Of a DNA stretch of 64,000 nucleotides, positions 8,078 through 16,780 are shown one piece after another. Every line of letters starts with the position of its first letter. Within the stretch, counting starts at the first letter, position 1. The stretch comes from UBA1930 sp943368475 (GTDB lineage Bacteria > Bacteroidota > Bacteroidia > Chitinophagales > Chitinophagaceae): assembly GCA_943368475.1 (NCBI GenBank), contig CALRLF020000008.1:31032-95031 (forward strand), given 5' to 3'. The notes beneath the pieces were generated by a model. It worked only from the letters and a program-made list of their open reading frames with translations. It was not told where the DNA came from and made no database searches. The translations under genes and the position numbers were made by a program.

Positions 8078-9601
8078 ATGAAAATGAATACAGGCAAAAT
8101 AAGAGGCATAAACCTATTGTGGTTTATGCCTCTTATTATTTTAGTAGCCTGTGTTTCGTCTAAACAAGCCAACTATACTTTCAATAACAAAAAAAGTGCA
8201 AATGACTTAAAGGAAGATGTTGTATTGCTGAAAAAAATTCTTGAAGCCAATCACCCCTCTTTGTATTGGTACACACCAAAAGATAGCATCGATTATTATT
8301 TTAATCAAACCATTAACAGTATTACCGATTCTTTAAGTGAAGTTGAGTTTAGAAATAAAGTGAGTGCAGCTGTTAGCAAAATTCGTTGTGGGCATACTGG
8401 AGTTCGTTTTTCAAAAGATTTTATAAAAGAACAAGATAAACATCGTTATCCTCAATTTCCATTATACTTTAAAGTTTGGGATGATAGTTTGGTAGTTTTA
8501 GCAAGTGCACACCCTAAAGACAGTATTTTTAAAAGAGGAACAATTGTTACTGCTATCAATGGTAAAAGCAACAGGGTATTGTTAAATACTATGTTCAATG
8601 TAATTAACACCGATGGCTATAGCGATAATCATAAAAACCAAATTTTAAGCAACAATTTTGCAGGCTGGTATAAAAATATTTTTGGGTTAGATAGTACTTA
8701 TACAATTGACTATATAGATCCCAATGGTACAAAGGCAATTGCTGTAATTAAAAATTTTAGTCCTGTAAAAGATACAACCACAAAGAAAAAAAATATTCAG
8801 CCAACAGTTGTAACTGCACCCAAAAAACCCACACGAAAACAAGTTAGACAAGCTCGTTTATTGGCTAAACGAAGCATGCAAATAGATACTAGTATTAATA
8901 CTGCTTATATACGATTAACTACTTTTAGTGGTAGTAAACTGAGAAAATTTTTCAGACAATCATTTGCTGAAGTCAAAGGGAAAAAAATTACTAATGTGGT
9001 GATTGATTTAAGGGAAAATGGAGGAGGAAGTGTTGCCTTATCTACGAAGCTCACTAAGTATTTAGCCAATAAACCATTTAAAAATGGAGATAGTGTTTTT
9101 GCAATCAGCAGAACCTTTCCTTACAAAAGGTATATTAAAGATTGGTGGATGTATTGGTTTCCTATGAATTTTTTATCGCACAAAGAAGCCGATGGAAATA
9201 TTCATTTTCGTAGATATGAAAAACACTATTATCAGCCACAGAAAAAAAACCATTTCGATGGAAATATTTATTTAATACAAGGTGGTATTACATTCTCAGC
9301 ATCTACCATGTTTATTGGGGCACTAAAAGGTCAAAGCAATGTAACAGTTGTTGGAGAAGAAAGTGGTGGTGGTTATTATGGCAATACTGCCATGCATTTA
9401 CCTACTATTGTTTTACCAAATAGCAAGTTGAGGGTTATATTACCCATGTATCGTTTGGTAATGGATAAAAACAGGCCTAAAGGGCATGGAATTATACCTG
9501 ACGTAAGTATTCCACCATCTTCAATTGCGATAAAAAAAGGAATCGATATTAAATTGCAAAAAGTAAGAGAGTTGATTTTGCAGAGAAAGAAAAATAGTTA
9601 G
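8078..9601 (+). CDS. S41-family peptidase, predicted lipoprotein
   Basis: A 507-residue C-terminal-processing-protease (tail-specific protease) family protein. The N-terminus has a lysine- and arginine-containing n-region, a hydrophobic core and a lipobox (LVAC, Cys at about residue 25), so the protein should be lipid-anchored in the periplasm. A PDZ-like region lies around residues 130-170. The TSPc core has VVIDLRENGGGS and IQGGITFSASTMFIG, the latter holding the candidate nucleophilic Ser. A lysine-rich insert (about residues 240-265) is unusual. The signal peptide is encoded by a 17-bp perfect hairpin (see the terminator at 8098). The gene lies only 18 bp after thiL. Confidence 0.85.
   Translation: MKMNTGKIRGINLLWFMPLIILVACVSSKQANYTFNNKKSANDLKEDVVLLKKILEANHPSLYWYTPKDSIDYYFNQTINSITDSLSEVEFRNKVSAAVSKIRCGHTGVRFSKDFIKEQDKHRYPQFPLYFKVWDDSLVVLASAHPKDSIFKRGTIVTAINGKSNRVLLNTMFNVINTDGYSDNHKNQILSNNFAGWYKNIFGLDSTYTIDYIDPNGTKAIAVIKNFSPVKDTTTKKKNIQPTVVTAPKKPTRKQVRQARLLAKRSMQIDTSINTAYIRLTTFSGSKLRKFFRQSFAEVKGKKITNVVIDLRENGGGSVALSTKLTKYLANKPFKNGDSVFAISRTFPYKRYIKDWWMYWFPMNFLSHKEADGNIHFRRYEKHYYQPQKKNHFDGNIYLIQGGITFSASTMFIGALKGQSNVTVVGEESGGGYYGNTAMHLPTIVLPNSKLRVILPMYRLVMDKNRPKGHGIIPDVSIPPSSIAIKKGIDIKLQKVRELILQRKKNS
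8098..8142 (+). terminator. intrinsic-terminator-like hairpin inside the start of the S41 gene
   Basis: A perfect 17-bp stem, 8098-8114 pairing with 8121-8137, with a 6-nt loop and a trailing ATTTTAG. It is the only candidate terminator for the phosphatase-thiL unit, yet it encodes residues about 7-21 of the S41 signal peptide. It may act as a terminator, an attenuator or a translation-modulating structure. Confidence 0.65.
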
Positions 9602-9694
9602 AAGTTTTATGAACTGAGCAATTGTACTACTATCAACTTCAGTGGCGTCGTTTTAAATCCTGCTTATTGCAGGGCACTCTTCAACAGCATAACT

Positions 9695-10768
9695 TTATTC
9701 GGCAATTATCCATTCAACAAAATCAGCTCTGTATCCTTTTTCAATCATTCCCAATTCATCATCTAATCCTAATACTTTAGCAGGGTATAAGCTACACATT
9801 CTAAAAGCCTCTTCTAATTCAATACCACAATGGTTTACCAAATTGTATACAGCTTTTTCCATGCTCAAAGCACTGCCACTTAAAATATTGTTGCTCTCAT
9901 ATTTATTGCCAACTAAATTGTGTTGGTAATAACCACTTGTTGTAGTTGTAACAGCATCGGTAATTACAAATAATCTTTCTTTTAATATTTTTTTTGCAAT
10001 TTGTATTGCAGCAAAATCTACATGGTATCCATCGGGAATAATACTTGCCATTACATTGGCATGATTAAAAACTGCACCAACCATCCCTGGTTCTCTATGT
10101 TGTAATGCACTCATAGCATTATATAAATGTGTAACAGTTGTGATGCCATTATCGAAGCTTACTGTAGCTTGTTCGTAAGTTGCATTGCTGTGACCAGCAG
10201 AAACAATTACATTGTATGATTGAATTAACGTAATAATTTCTTTACTGCACACTTCTGGAGCAAGTGTAATTATTTTAATTACGCCTTTACCGTATTCTAA
10301 AAGCTCTGTTACTTCATCAATTGTTGGTGAATGAATGAGAGATGCAACATGAGCACCTCTTTTTTCTATATTAATCCATGGACCTTCAATATGTAAACCC
10401 AAACAACCTTTACCACCTTGTTGCCAATATGTTTTTACTGCATCTATACAACTAAAAATAACTTCGTAAGTATTGGTGGCAACTGTTGGTAAAAAGTAAT
10501 GTGTTTTACCTTGTAAGCAGTAGTTATATAAATTTTCTAAAGCATCTTTCATTGGATAAACTGAAAATAATTTTTCAGCAGCACCATAAATTTGAATATC
10601 AATAAATGCAGGAATTAAGCAATTGAAATGCTGTGTTGCTGGTACTAAAATTTTTGCAGTAGGAGTTACGTCAGCAATCCATCCATTATTTACCACAATT
10701 GCATGATTGTATAACCACACTTCTCCAGTGAAAATTTTATCCGCAGTATAAATACCATCTGTAATCAT
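9695..10768 (-). CDS. nagA: N-acetylglucosamine-6-phosphate deacetylase
   Basis: NagA removes acetate from GlcNAc-6-phosphate in amino-sugar recycling. The 357 residues carry the amidohydrolase metal and substrate motifs: GLHIEGPWIN, VSAGHSNATYEQA, VTHLYNAMSALQHREPGMVG, IPDGYHVDF and FVITDAVTTT (catalytic Asp). Slightly shorter than the roughly 380-residue enterobacterial enzyme. Start ATG at 10768, only 3 bp after the stop of the nitrilase-family gene, so the two form one minus-strand operon. No nagB or transporter is nearby. Confidence 0.93.
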   Translation of the reverse strand: MITDGIYTADKIFTGEVWLYNHAIVVNNGWIADVTPTAKILVPATQHFNCLIPAFIDIQIYGAAEKLFSVYPMKDALENLYNYCLQGKTHYFLPTVATNTYEVIFSCIDAVKTYWQQGGKGCLGLHIEGPWINIEKRGAHVASLIHSPTIDEVTELLEYGKGVIKIITLAPEVCSKEIITLIQSYNVIVSAGHSNATYEQATVSFDNGITTVTHLYNAMSALQHREPGMVGAVFNHANVMASIIPDGYHVDFAAIQIAKKILKERLFVITDAVTTTTSGYYQHNLVGNKYESNNILSGSALSMEKAVYNLVNHCGIELEEAFRMCSLYPAKVLGLDDELGMIEKGYRADFVEWIIAE

Positions 10769-10771
10769 GAT

Positions 10772-11563
10772 TTAATCAATAATATTAAACTCATCTGCAT
10801 CTTTCAAAAAAGGAAATTTATTTCTGGTTTCTATCAACCTATCTTTCTCTAAAGTAATGGTAAAAATATCTTCATCATGTGCTTTATGATACAAAGTTTC
10901 TCCTAAAGCATTTACCACCATGCTATCTCCACTGTGATAAATATTGTTACCATCATTTCCCACTCTATTTACACCAATAACATAAGCTTGATTTTCTATG
11001 GCTCTGGCTGTTAACAATGCTTTCCATGGATGATTTCTTCTTTCAGGCCAATTGGCAACATAGAGTAAAATATCGTATTCGAGCCCTTCATTTTGTTGCT
11101 GCCTAGCCCAAACAGGAAAACGCAAATCGTAACAAATCTGCACATTTATTTTCCAGCCTTTTACACTGGTGATTAATCTTTTATTGCCTGCTGTATAATA
11201 TTCATCTTCTCCTGCAAAACCAAAGCAATGGCGTTTATTGTAATAGCCATATTGTCCATTGGGTAACATCCATATTAAACGATTGTAGTATTTGCCATTT
11301 TCTTCAATTATCAAACTACCTGTAAGAATAATTTTTTTTTCAATCGCTATTTTCTTCATCCAGCTTATTGTATTGCCTTCCATCGTTTCAGCAAATAATT
11401 CAGGTTTCATGCTAAAGCCTGTGCTAAACATTTCGGGTAATACAACAACTTCTGTTTTTACATCAATACTTTTTATTTTTTGTTCCAACATTTGCAAGTT
11501 GGCAGCTTTATCTTCCCAATGCAATTGGGTTTGTATTAATGTAAAAGTGAGCGTATTGTGCAT
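10772..11563 (-). CDS. nitrilase-superfamily amidohydrolase (YafV/omega-amidase-like)
   Basis: A 263-residue carbon-nitrogen hydrolase. The catalytic triad is visible: Glu in VVLPEMFSTGFSM (about residue 43), Lys in YNKRHCFGFAGE and Cys in VQICYDLRFPVWAR. The F-G-F-A-G-E context matches the YafV branch, whose members hydrolyse alpha-ketoglutaramate or ketosuccinamate in methionine salvage or metabolite repair. Cytoplasmic and full length. First gene of a two-gene operon with nagA. No functional link between the two is evident. Confidence 0.88.
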   Translation of the reverse strand: MHNTLTFTLIQTQLHWEDKAANLQMLEQKIKSIDVKTEVVVLPEMFSTGFSMKPELFAETMEGNTISWMKKIAIEKKIILTGSLIIEENGKYYNRLIWMLPNGQYGYYNKRHCFGFAGEDEYYTAGNKRLITSVKGWKINVQICYDLRFPVWARQQQNEGLEYDILLYVANWPERRNHPWKALLTARAIENQAYVIGVNRVGNDGNNIYHSGDSMVVNALGETLYHKAHDEDIFTITLEKDRLIETRNKFPFLKDADEFNIID

Positions 11564-11580
11564 GTAGTAAAAGTAAATAA

Positions 11581-12537
11581 TTAAAACCGATAAGCAGCTT
11601 GTAACCCCACATATTCATGGTTATTCAATTGGCTAACTGCCTCTTTTGTTTGATAAATAGCTTCGACTTTTGTTGTCCATCTTTTGTTGGCATAAGCAAT
11701 ACCAAAAGTATTTTGTAGTACAAGAGTTTCAGGCTTTGAAACAAATACTATGGAAGGCATTTGTTTGGCAAACAAATTTCCTTGTATAGTTGCATTATAT
11801 CCTTGCACAATAATTTGTGGAAAATAATAAAAGATCAATTCGTGTTTTCTTTTGTTTTTTACTTCTGTGGCATTAATACGAGCATCTAGTAAAACACTGT
11901 TTTCTGTTTTTTCAAATTTACCAACACAGAAATAGGCACCAGCTTTTGCATTGATAAAATAATTGCCAGCATTGGCTTTTACAATAGGAACAATTTTAAA
12001 TAACGATTGATTGGCTTTTTCAGGAGCAATTGTTGCAGCATATTTTATGCCAGCAGTAACACCAATACTATTGGGTATTTGTGTTTCCCATTGAGGAAAA
12101 TATCCAGAAAAGTCGAGCAGTTTATGCAACGATTCTTGTAACGATTTTCCCAATGATGCATCTCCTGTAGCACCAATTTCTATTTTATAACTAAATAATC
12201 TAGAGTTGGTTAAAAATTTATCTTTAGAATATTTCACAAATAAGTATCCACAAAAAGGTCTATCTAATGGTTCTATAATTCTCCAGGTATCACCTGTGTG
12301 CTGTTGTGTAAATATCATTTGACCCAATGCCAATCTGTTAATTATTTTTTTTCCGTTTATATTTTTTGCTTTACTGAATTGCAAAAAAAGTCCGTTGGTG
12401 TAGTAGCTATCATTAGATTTTAGGGCATAAAAATCATTTTCTGTTGTAAAAGAAATTTCTTGCGAAAAAACATTTGTTTTTTGCCCCTTTGCTACCACTA
12501 AAAAAAATAAACCCAATAAACTGATAATTAATTTCAT
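11581..12537 (-). CDS. LpxR-like outer membrane protein (DUF2219, lipid A deacylase family)
   Basis: A 318-residue predicted outer membrane beta-barrel with a signal peptide (LIISLLGLFFLVVAKGQ). The N-terminal mature segment has the LpxR-family motif of acidic residues followed by D-S-Y-Y-T-N-G-L (about residues 43-50). In Salmonella LpxR the equivalent Asn, Asp and His positions bind calcium and act on the 3'-acyloxyacyl chain of lipid A. The rest is alternating beta-strand sequence ending in an aromatic residue (AAYRF), the usual barrel C-terminus. Deacylase activity is inferred from family only. The next gene on this strand is recX. Confidence 0.8.
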   Translation of the reverse strand: MKLIISLLGLFFLVVAKGQKTNVFSQEISFTTENDFYALKSNDSYYTNGLFLQFSKAKNINGKKIINRLALGQMIFTQQHTGDTWRIIEPLDRPFCGYLFVKYSKDKFLTNSRLFSYKIEIGATGDASLGKSLQESLHKLLDFSGYFPQWETQIPNSIGVTAGIKYAATIAPEKANQSLFKIVPIVKANAGNYFINAKAGAYFCVGKFEKTENSVLLDARINATEVKNKRKHELIFYYFPQIIVQGYNATIQGNLFAKQMPSIVFVSKPETLVLQNTFGIAYANKRWTTKVEAIYQTKEAVSQLNNHEYVGLQAAYRF

Positions 12538-12569
12538 AAAAAAAATTTCAAAATGGACTAATGTAAAAG

Positions 12570-13052
12570 TTAATCTTTGTTTGTTTCTTTAATTTTTGCA
12601 ATGGCTTCGCTAATCAGGTTAAATTCATACCCTTTTTGCATTAGGTAATTACTGGTTTTAACTTGCCTATTTATGTATTGTTCATTTTTTAGTAGTTGCC
12701 ATTTTGCAGTAGCAAGTTTTTGCAATGTTTCCTTATAATCAGCTTCGTTTATACATTTCATAGCCTTTTTAATAATGTATTCTCCAATTCTTTTTTGCTT
12801 AAGCTCATAAGTAATTTTTACTCTTCCCCATTGTTTTGTTCTAAATTTTCCACCAGTAAACTGCTCGGCAAAGCGTTGTTCGTTCAAATAGTCTTCTTCT
12901 ATTAACTGGCTCATTAGCAGGTCTACTTCGTTTTTATATAACCCAAAAGAGTATAATTTTTCTTTCACCTCTGCGTGGCAGCGTTCTTGATAAGAACAAA
13001 AATGTTTGATTTTTTGTAAAGCTTGTAATGGGGTATAGTTTTTTTTAAACAA
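12570..13052 (-). CDS. recX: regulatory protein RecX
   Basis: A RecX-family inhibitor and modulator of RecA filaments. The 160 residues form the expected three-repeat helical protein: LQKIKHFCSYQERCHAEVKEKL (first repeat), LIEEDYLNEQRFAEQFTGGKFRTKQWGRVKITYELKQKRI (core repeat, with the conserved F-A-x-x-F and K-x-x-x-G-x-x-K-I region) and NYLMQKGYEFNLISEAI at the end. Cytoplasmic. recA is not adjacent. Start ATG at 13052, with no in-frame alternative of better length. Confidence 0.88.
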   Translation of the reverse strand: MFKKNYTPLQALQKIKHFCSYQERCHAEVKEKLYSFGLYKNEVDLLMSQLIEEDYLNEQRFAEQFTGGKFRTKQWGRVKITYELKQKRIGEYIIKKAMKCINEADYKETLQKLATAKWQLLKNEQYINRQVKTSNYLMQKGYEFNLISEAIAKIKETNKD

Positions 13053-13185
13053 AATAGTATTTTTGTTGGTACAAATTAAAGGATAAGCAATTTTAATTGA
13101 ATGAAATACTGGTTTTAATTTAGTTATTTTTGAATACTACACTTTAAATTGTAATTTACGTTTTATTTAAAATACCAACCTGTTG

Positions 13186-13596
13186 ATGAACCCATCTCAA
13201 TACAATATCTGTTTAATTGACGACGATAAAATTTATCAGTTCACTGCTAAGAAAATTATCGAATCTACCAACCTTACAAAAGCGGTATTGTCTTTTTTTA
13301 ACGGAGAAGAAGCAATAGATTTTTTTAAAAGCAATCTTCAAAATGTTGATTCTATTCCTGATATTATTTTCCTAGACATTAATATGCCCATTAAAGATGG
13401 CTGGCAATTTTTAGAAGATTTTAAATCTTTATTAAATGATGTAAAAAAAGACATCACCATTTATATGGTAAGTTCATCGGTAGATGATTATGATATTAAA
13501 AAGTCTAAGGAGTACAGTTTTGTTACAGATTACATTATTAAACCCATTAATAGAGAGCGTTTTGAGCAATTAATTGTAATGGCTCAAAAAAAATAA
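13186..13596 (+). CDS. stand-alone CheY-like response regulator
   Basis: A 136-residue single receiver domain. It has the acidic pocket LIDDDKIY, the phospho-acceptor Asp in IIFLDINMPIKDG (about residue 64), the Thr/Ser position in MVSSSVDD and the conserved Lys in DYIIKPINRERF. There is no output domain, so it acts by protein contact or in a phosphorelay. The ATG at 13186 is chosen over an upstream TTG at 13183. A TATTTTTG box at 13125-13132 resembles a Bacteroidota -7 element. No kinase is adjacent. Confidence 0.9.
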   Translation: MNPSQYNICLIDDDKIYQFTAKKIIESTNLTKAVLSFFNGEEAIDFFKSNLQNVDSIPDIIFLDINMPIKDGWQFLEDFKSLLNDVKKDITIYMVSSSVDDYDIKKSKEYSFVTDYIIKPINRERFEQLIVMAQKK

Positions 13597-13736
13597 CCAG
13601 CTCAATTCACATTATTCAACATTTTTCTGTTGATAACCTGTAATGTGTACTTTCGTGTAGTGAAATATTAATCAATTTACATTAGGTTTGCCCGAACCGA
13701 GCATTTTCGGATATGCCATAACTAAAATAATGAGCC

Positions 13737-14852
13737 ATGAAATTTATAGTTTCATCATCGTCCCTTTTAAAACACCTGCAACAAATTAGTGGTGTTATTA
13801 ATGCCAATACGGTTTTGCCTATTTTGGAAGATTTTTTATTTGAAATTCAGGATAAAAAATTAAGTGTTACAGCTACTGATTTAGAAACTGTAATGCGTGT
13901 TCAATTAGACATTGAAAGTAAAGTAAATGGCAAGGTTTGTATTCCTGCAAAAATCTTGATGGATTCGTTAAAAAATATTGCTGATCAGCCTTTAACTTTT
14001 AACATTGATAAAAATTATGGTGTTGAATTAACCAGTGATAATGGTAAATACAAGGTAATGGGCGAAAATCCAGATAACTTTCCTAAAGAACCAGCTGCCG
14101 ATGATACTACAGGTTTTACCATGACTAGTGGAGCTTTGGTAACAGCCATCAACAAAACTTTATTTGCTGTAAGTGGCGATGATTTAAGACCTGCAATGAC
14201 AGGGGTTTTCTTCGAGTTAACCAAAGAAAGTGTTCAATTTGTTGCAACCGATGCTCACCGTTTGGTACGTTATAAAAGAACCGATGCAAAAGCAACAAAA
14301 ACCGATTCTTTCATTGTGCCTAAAAAGCCCTTGAATTTATTAAAGAATGCATTGCCTGATAATGATGATGAAATAAACATCAGCTACAATGGCAATCACC
14401 TTTTTGTAAGTCATGGCGATGTACAAATGATTTGTCGTTTAATCGATGCTCGTTTCCCTGATTATAAAGTGGTAATTCCTGCCGATAATCCTTATCACTT
14501 AATTGTAAACAAACACGATTTCCAAAATGCATTACGCCGTGTAAGTGTATTTAGTAATAAAAGCACCAATCAGGTTGCATTGAGCATTAGTGGCAGTGAA
14601 TTGCAAATGGCTGCTCAGGATGTTGATTTTAGTTTCGAAGGTAACGAACGTATGAATTGCCAATACAATGGCGAAGACTTACAAATTGCTTTCAACGCAA
14701 AATTTTTAATAGAAATGTTGAGTGCTGCCGATACAGAAGATGTTCGTGTAGAATTATCAACCCCAACCAAAGCTGGTTTGGTAAAACCAACTGAACAGGC
14801 CGAAGGCGAAGATTTATTAATGTTGGTAATGCCGTTGATGTTAAACAATTAA
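13737..14852 (+). CDS. dnaN: DNA polymerase III subunit beta (sliding clamp)
   Basis: The beta clamp that tethers the replicative polymerase to DNA. 371 residues, full length, with three clamp domains. It begins KFIVSSSSLLKHLQQISGVI and includes IPAKILMDSLKNI, the domain 2 stretch GVFFELTKESVQFVATDAHR, FPDYKVVIPADNPY and the C-terminal TKAGLVKPTE...LMLVMPLMLNN that forms the hydrophobic partner-binding pocket. It stands alone rather than in a dnaA-dnaN-recF cluster. An intrinsic terminator follows 27 bp after the stop. Confidence 0.97.
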   Translation: MKFIVSSSSLLKHLQQISGVINANTVLPILEDFLFEIQDKKLSVTATDLETVMRVQLDIESKVNGKVCIPAKILMDSLKNIADQPLTFNIDKNYGVELTSDNGKYKVMGENPDNFPKEPAADDTTGFTMTSGALVTAINKTLFAVSGDDLRPAMTGVFFELTKESVQFVATDAHRLVRYKRTDAKATKTDSFIVPKKPLNLLKNALPDNDDEINISYNGNHLFVSHGDVQMICRLIDARFPDYKVVIPADNPYHLIVNKHDFQNALRRVSVFSNKSTNQVALSISGSELQMAAQDVDFSFEGNERMNCQYNGEDLQIAFNAKFLIEMLSAADTEDVRVELSTPTKAGLVKPTEQAEGEDLLMLVMPLMLNN

Positions 14853-14878
14853 ACCATTTTTTCAGAAATGAATATTTT

Positions 14879-14910
14879 AAATCCCTTTGCTAAACACAAA
14901 GGGATTTTTG
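14879..14910 (+). terminator. intrinsic terminator of dnaN
   Basis: An 11-bp perfect stem, 14879-14889 (AAATCCCTTTG) with 14897-14907 (CAAAGGGATTT), with a 7-nt loop and T-rich tail (TTTTTG). It follows the dnaN stop directly. It also shows that the long upstream extension of the next reading frame is not translated. Confidence 0.88.
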
Positions 14911-14940
14911 TTTGTACATTCATCACCTAAAATTGCTGCC

Positions 14941-15765
14941 ATGTTTCATGCTATCATTCAACACTTTTCTACTTTAGAGCAAAGACCATTGGAAAGAATG
15001 GCTTTTCTTGTTGGAGGGTTACTAATTTTTTGGATTATCGAAGGCTCTATTCCACTTATCCAACCTAATTATAAAAGAAACAAACTGCAACATGCAGCAG
15101 TAAATTTTGGGTTTACGGTTATTCATTTAATCATTCATACTTTTTTGGCAATACTCATTGTTAAGCTGAGTGATTGGTGCAAAACTCAACAATTTGGTTT
15201 GGTATATTGGACACATGCAGGAACGCTATTTGCCATCATCATTTCATTTTTAGTATTGGATTTTTTTGGAGGCTGGCTGGTACATATTACTGAGCATAAA
15301 GTGCCTGTACTATGGATTTTTCATGTAATTCATCATGCCGATAATAATGTAGATGTAACAACAGGCTTACGTCATCATCCTGTAGAAAGTTTGTTGCGTG
15401 GTGTGTTTTTCTTTATGGGCATTACAGTTAGTGGTGCACCTATGTATGCAGTAATGATTTTTCAAACAATTCTCATTATAGCAACAGCATTTACACATGC
15501 CAATATCAGTTTGCCAAAATGGTTAGATACTGCATTAAGTTATGTGTTGGTTTCGCCTAATATGCACAAAGTACATCATCATTGGAAACAGCCTTATACC
15601 GATAGTAATTATGGAGCAATCCTAAGTATTTGGGATAGAATTTTAGGTACGTTTATGCATTTAGACCATCAGCAAATTAAGTATGGGTTAGACCGATATT
15701 ATCCCAACGATAAAGACGAAGATTTTGTTCAGTTAATGAAAAGTCCGTTTGGTAAAATGGAGTAA
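14941..15765 (+). CDS. sterol desaturase / fatty acid hydroxylase family membrane protein
   Basis: A 274-residue integral membrane di-iron hydroxylase-like protein. It has about four hydrophobic segments and the histidine clusters of the family: H-E-H in LVHITEHKVPVLW, HVIHHADNN, GLRHHPVES and NMHKVHHHW. These bind two irons in enzymes that hydroxylate or desaturate lipids. The frame extends upstream through the dnaN terminator from a TTG, so the ATG at 14941 is the credible start. Lipid substrate unknown. The next gene (kdsB) has its own spacer containing an interspersed repeat. Confidence 0.85.
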   Translation: MFHAIIQHFSTLEQRPLERMAFLVGGLLIFWIIEGSIPLIQPNYKRNKLQHAAVNFGFTVIHLIIHTFLAILIVKLSDWCKTQQFGLVYWTHAGTLFAIIISFLVLDFFGGWLVHITEHKVPVLWIFHVIHHADNNVDVTTGLRHHPVESLLRGVFFFMGITVSGAPMYAVMIFQTILIIATAFTHANISLPKWLDTALSYVLVSPNMHKVHHHWKQPYTDSNYGAILSIWDRILGTFMHLDHQQIKYGLDRYYPNDKDEDFVQLMKSPFGKME

Positions 15766-15804
15766 TATTTTGTAACGAGCTGTAGTATTTCAATTGAACG
15801 ACAT

Positions 15805-15815
15805 TTGCGTCGCAC
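15805..15815 (+). repeat. copy 1 of the TTGCGTCGCAC intergenic repeat
   Basis: An 11-mer TTGCGTCGCAC lying in the spacer between the fatty-acid hydroxylase gene and kdsB. The same 11-mer occurs at 29475, 35800 and 57353, always intergenic and always on the + strand of this window. Here it lacks the palindromic tail seen at 29475 and 35800. Confidence 0.7.
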
Positions 15816-15871
15816 ACTTGTACTGCAACAATGCTATTCATCAATTATGCATCTTTGCACAAATATTTTCA

Positions 15872-16588
15872 ATGAAAAAATCTGCTTTCATTCCTGCACG
15901 TTATGCTGCTACCCGTTTTCCTGCTAAGCTTATGCAAATGCTTGGCAATAAAACAGTGATTCGTCATACTTACGATAATACGATTGCCACAGGTTTGTTC
16001 GATGAAGTTTGGGTAGTAACCGACAGCGAAATTATTTACAACGAAATTGTAAACAATGGAGGCAATGCAGTTATGAGTATTCAACAACATGAAAGTGGTA
16101 GTGACCGTATTGCTGAAGCAATTGTAAATATGGATGTAGATATTGTTGTAAATGTTCAAGGCGATGAACCATTTGTAAAACGTGAGCCTTTAGAAAAACT
16201 TTTGGCCACTTTTGAAGATACCAATGTGCAGGTAGCAAGCTTAATGCAAATTTTAAAAGATGAAAAAAGTATTGCCGACCCAAACTATGTAAAAGTTGCA
16301 GTAGATAAAAATATGAACAGTTTAATGTTCAGTCGTAGCCCAATACCTTATCACAGAGATAAAACTGTAACGCCTATTTATTATGAACATATTGGTGTGT
16401 ATGCTTTTCGTAAGCAAGCATTAATCAACTTTACCAATTGGGAAATGACACCATTAGAAGCTGCTGAAAAAGTAGAATGCTTGCGTTATTTAGAAAATGG
16501 TATTCTCTTAAAAATGGTAGTTACTGAATATATGGGTGTAGAAATTGACACACCAGAAGATTTAATTAAAGCTGCATCTTTTCTATAA
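15872..16588 (+). CDS. kdsB: 3-deoxy-manno-octulosonate cytidylyltransferase
   Basis: KdsB activates Kdo (or 8-amino-Kdo) with CTP for transfer to lipid A. 238 residues, starting at the conserved KSAFIPARYAATRFPAKLM, with nucleotide-binding and catalytic motifs NVQGDEPFVKREPL, MFSRSPIPYHRD, HIGVYAFRKQAL and AAEKVECLRYLENG, ending EIDTPEDLIKA. The ATG at 15872 restores the family N-terminus; the longer frame from 15794 adds a spurious 26 residues. It is followed after 192 bp by a probable kdnB, an arrangement reminiscent of the Shewanella Kdo8N genes, where KdsB activates 8-amino-Kdo. Confidence 0.95.
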   Translation: MKKSAFIPARYAATRFPAKLMQMLGNKTVIRHTYDNTIATGLFDEVWVVTDSEIIYNEIVNNGGNAVMSIQQHESGSDRIAEAIVNMDVDIVVNVQGDEPFVKREPLEKLLATFEDTNVQVASLMQILKDEKSIADPNYVKVAVDKNMNSLMFSRSPIPYHRDKTVTPIYYEHIGVYAFRKQALINFTNWEMTPLEAAEKVECLRYLENGILLKMVVTEYMGVEIDTPEDLIKAASFL

Positions 16589-16780
16589 ATTTCTGTTCAA
16601 TATGGTGTTTAGTACAAACATGTCCTGCTATTCAACAGGATTAGCCAACGAGGCCAATGCAGTTCAATTGAAATACGAATGCTGATAACATAAAAATTCA
16701 TTCTTTTATTCAATTGAATTAACTCAATTTTACTACTCAATAAAACACACAAACTTTTTGAACTTTTAAACTTTATTATA

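Noticed and set aside
13600..13736. Replication origin beside dnaN
   Set aside because: One TGTTGATAA-like site near 13629 resembles a DnaA box with a mismatch, but there is no cluster of boxes, no dnaA and no AT-rich unwinding element.
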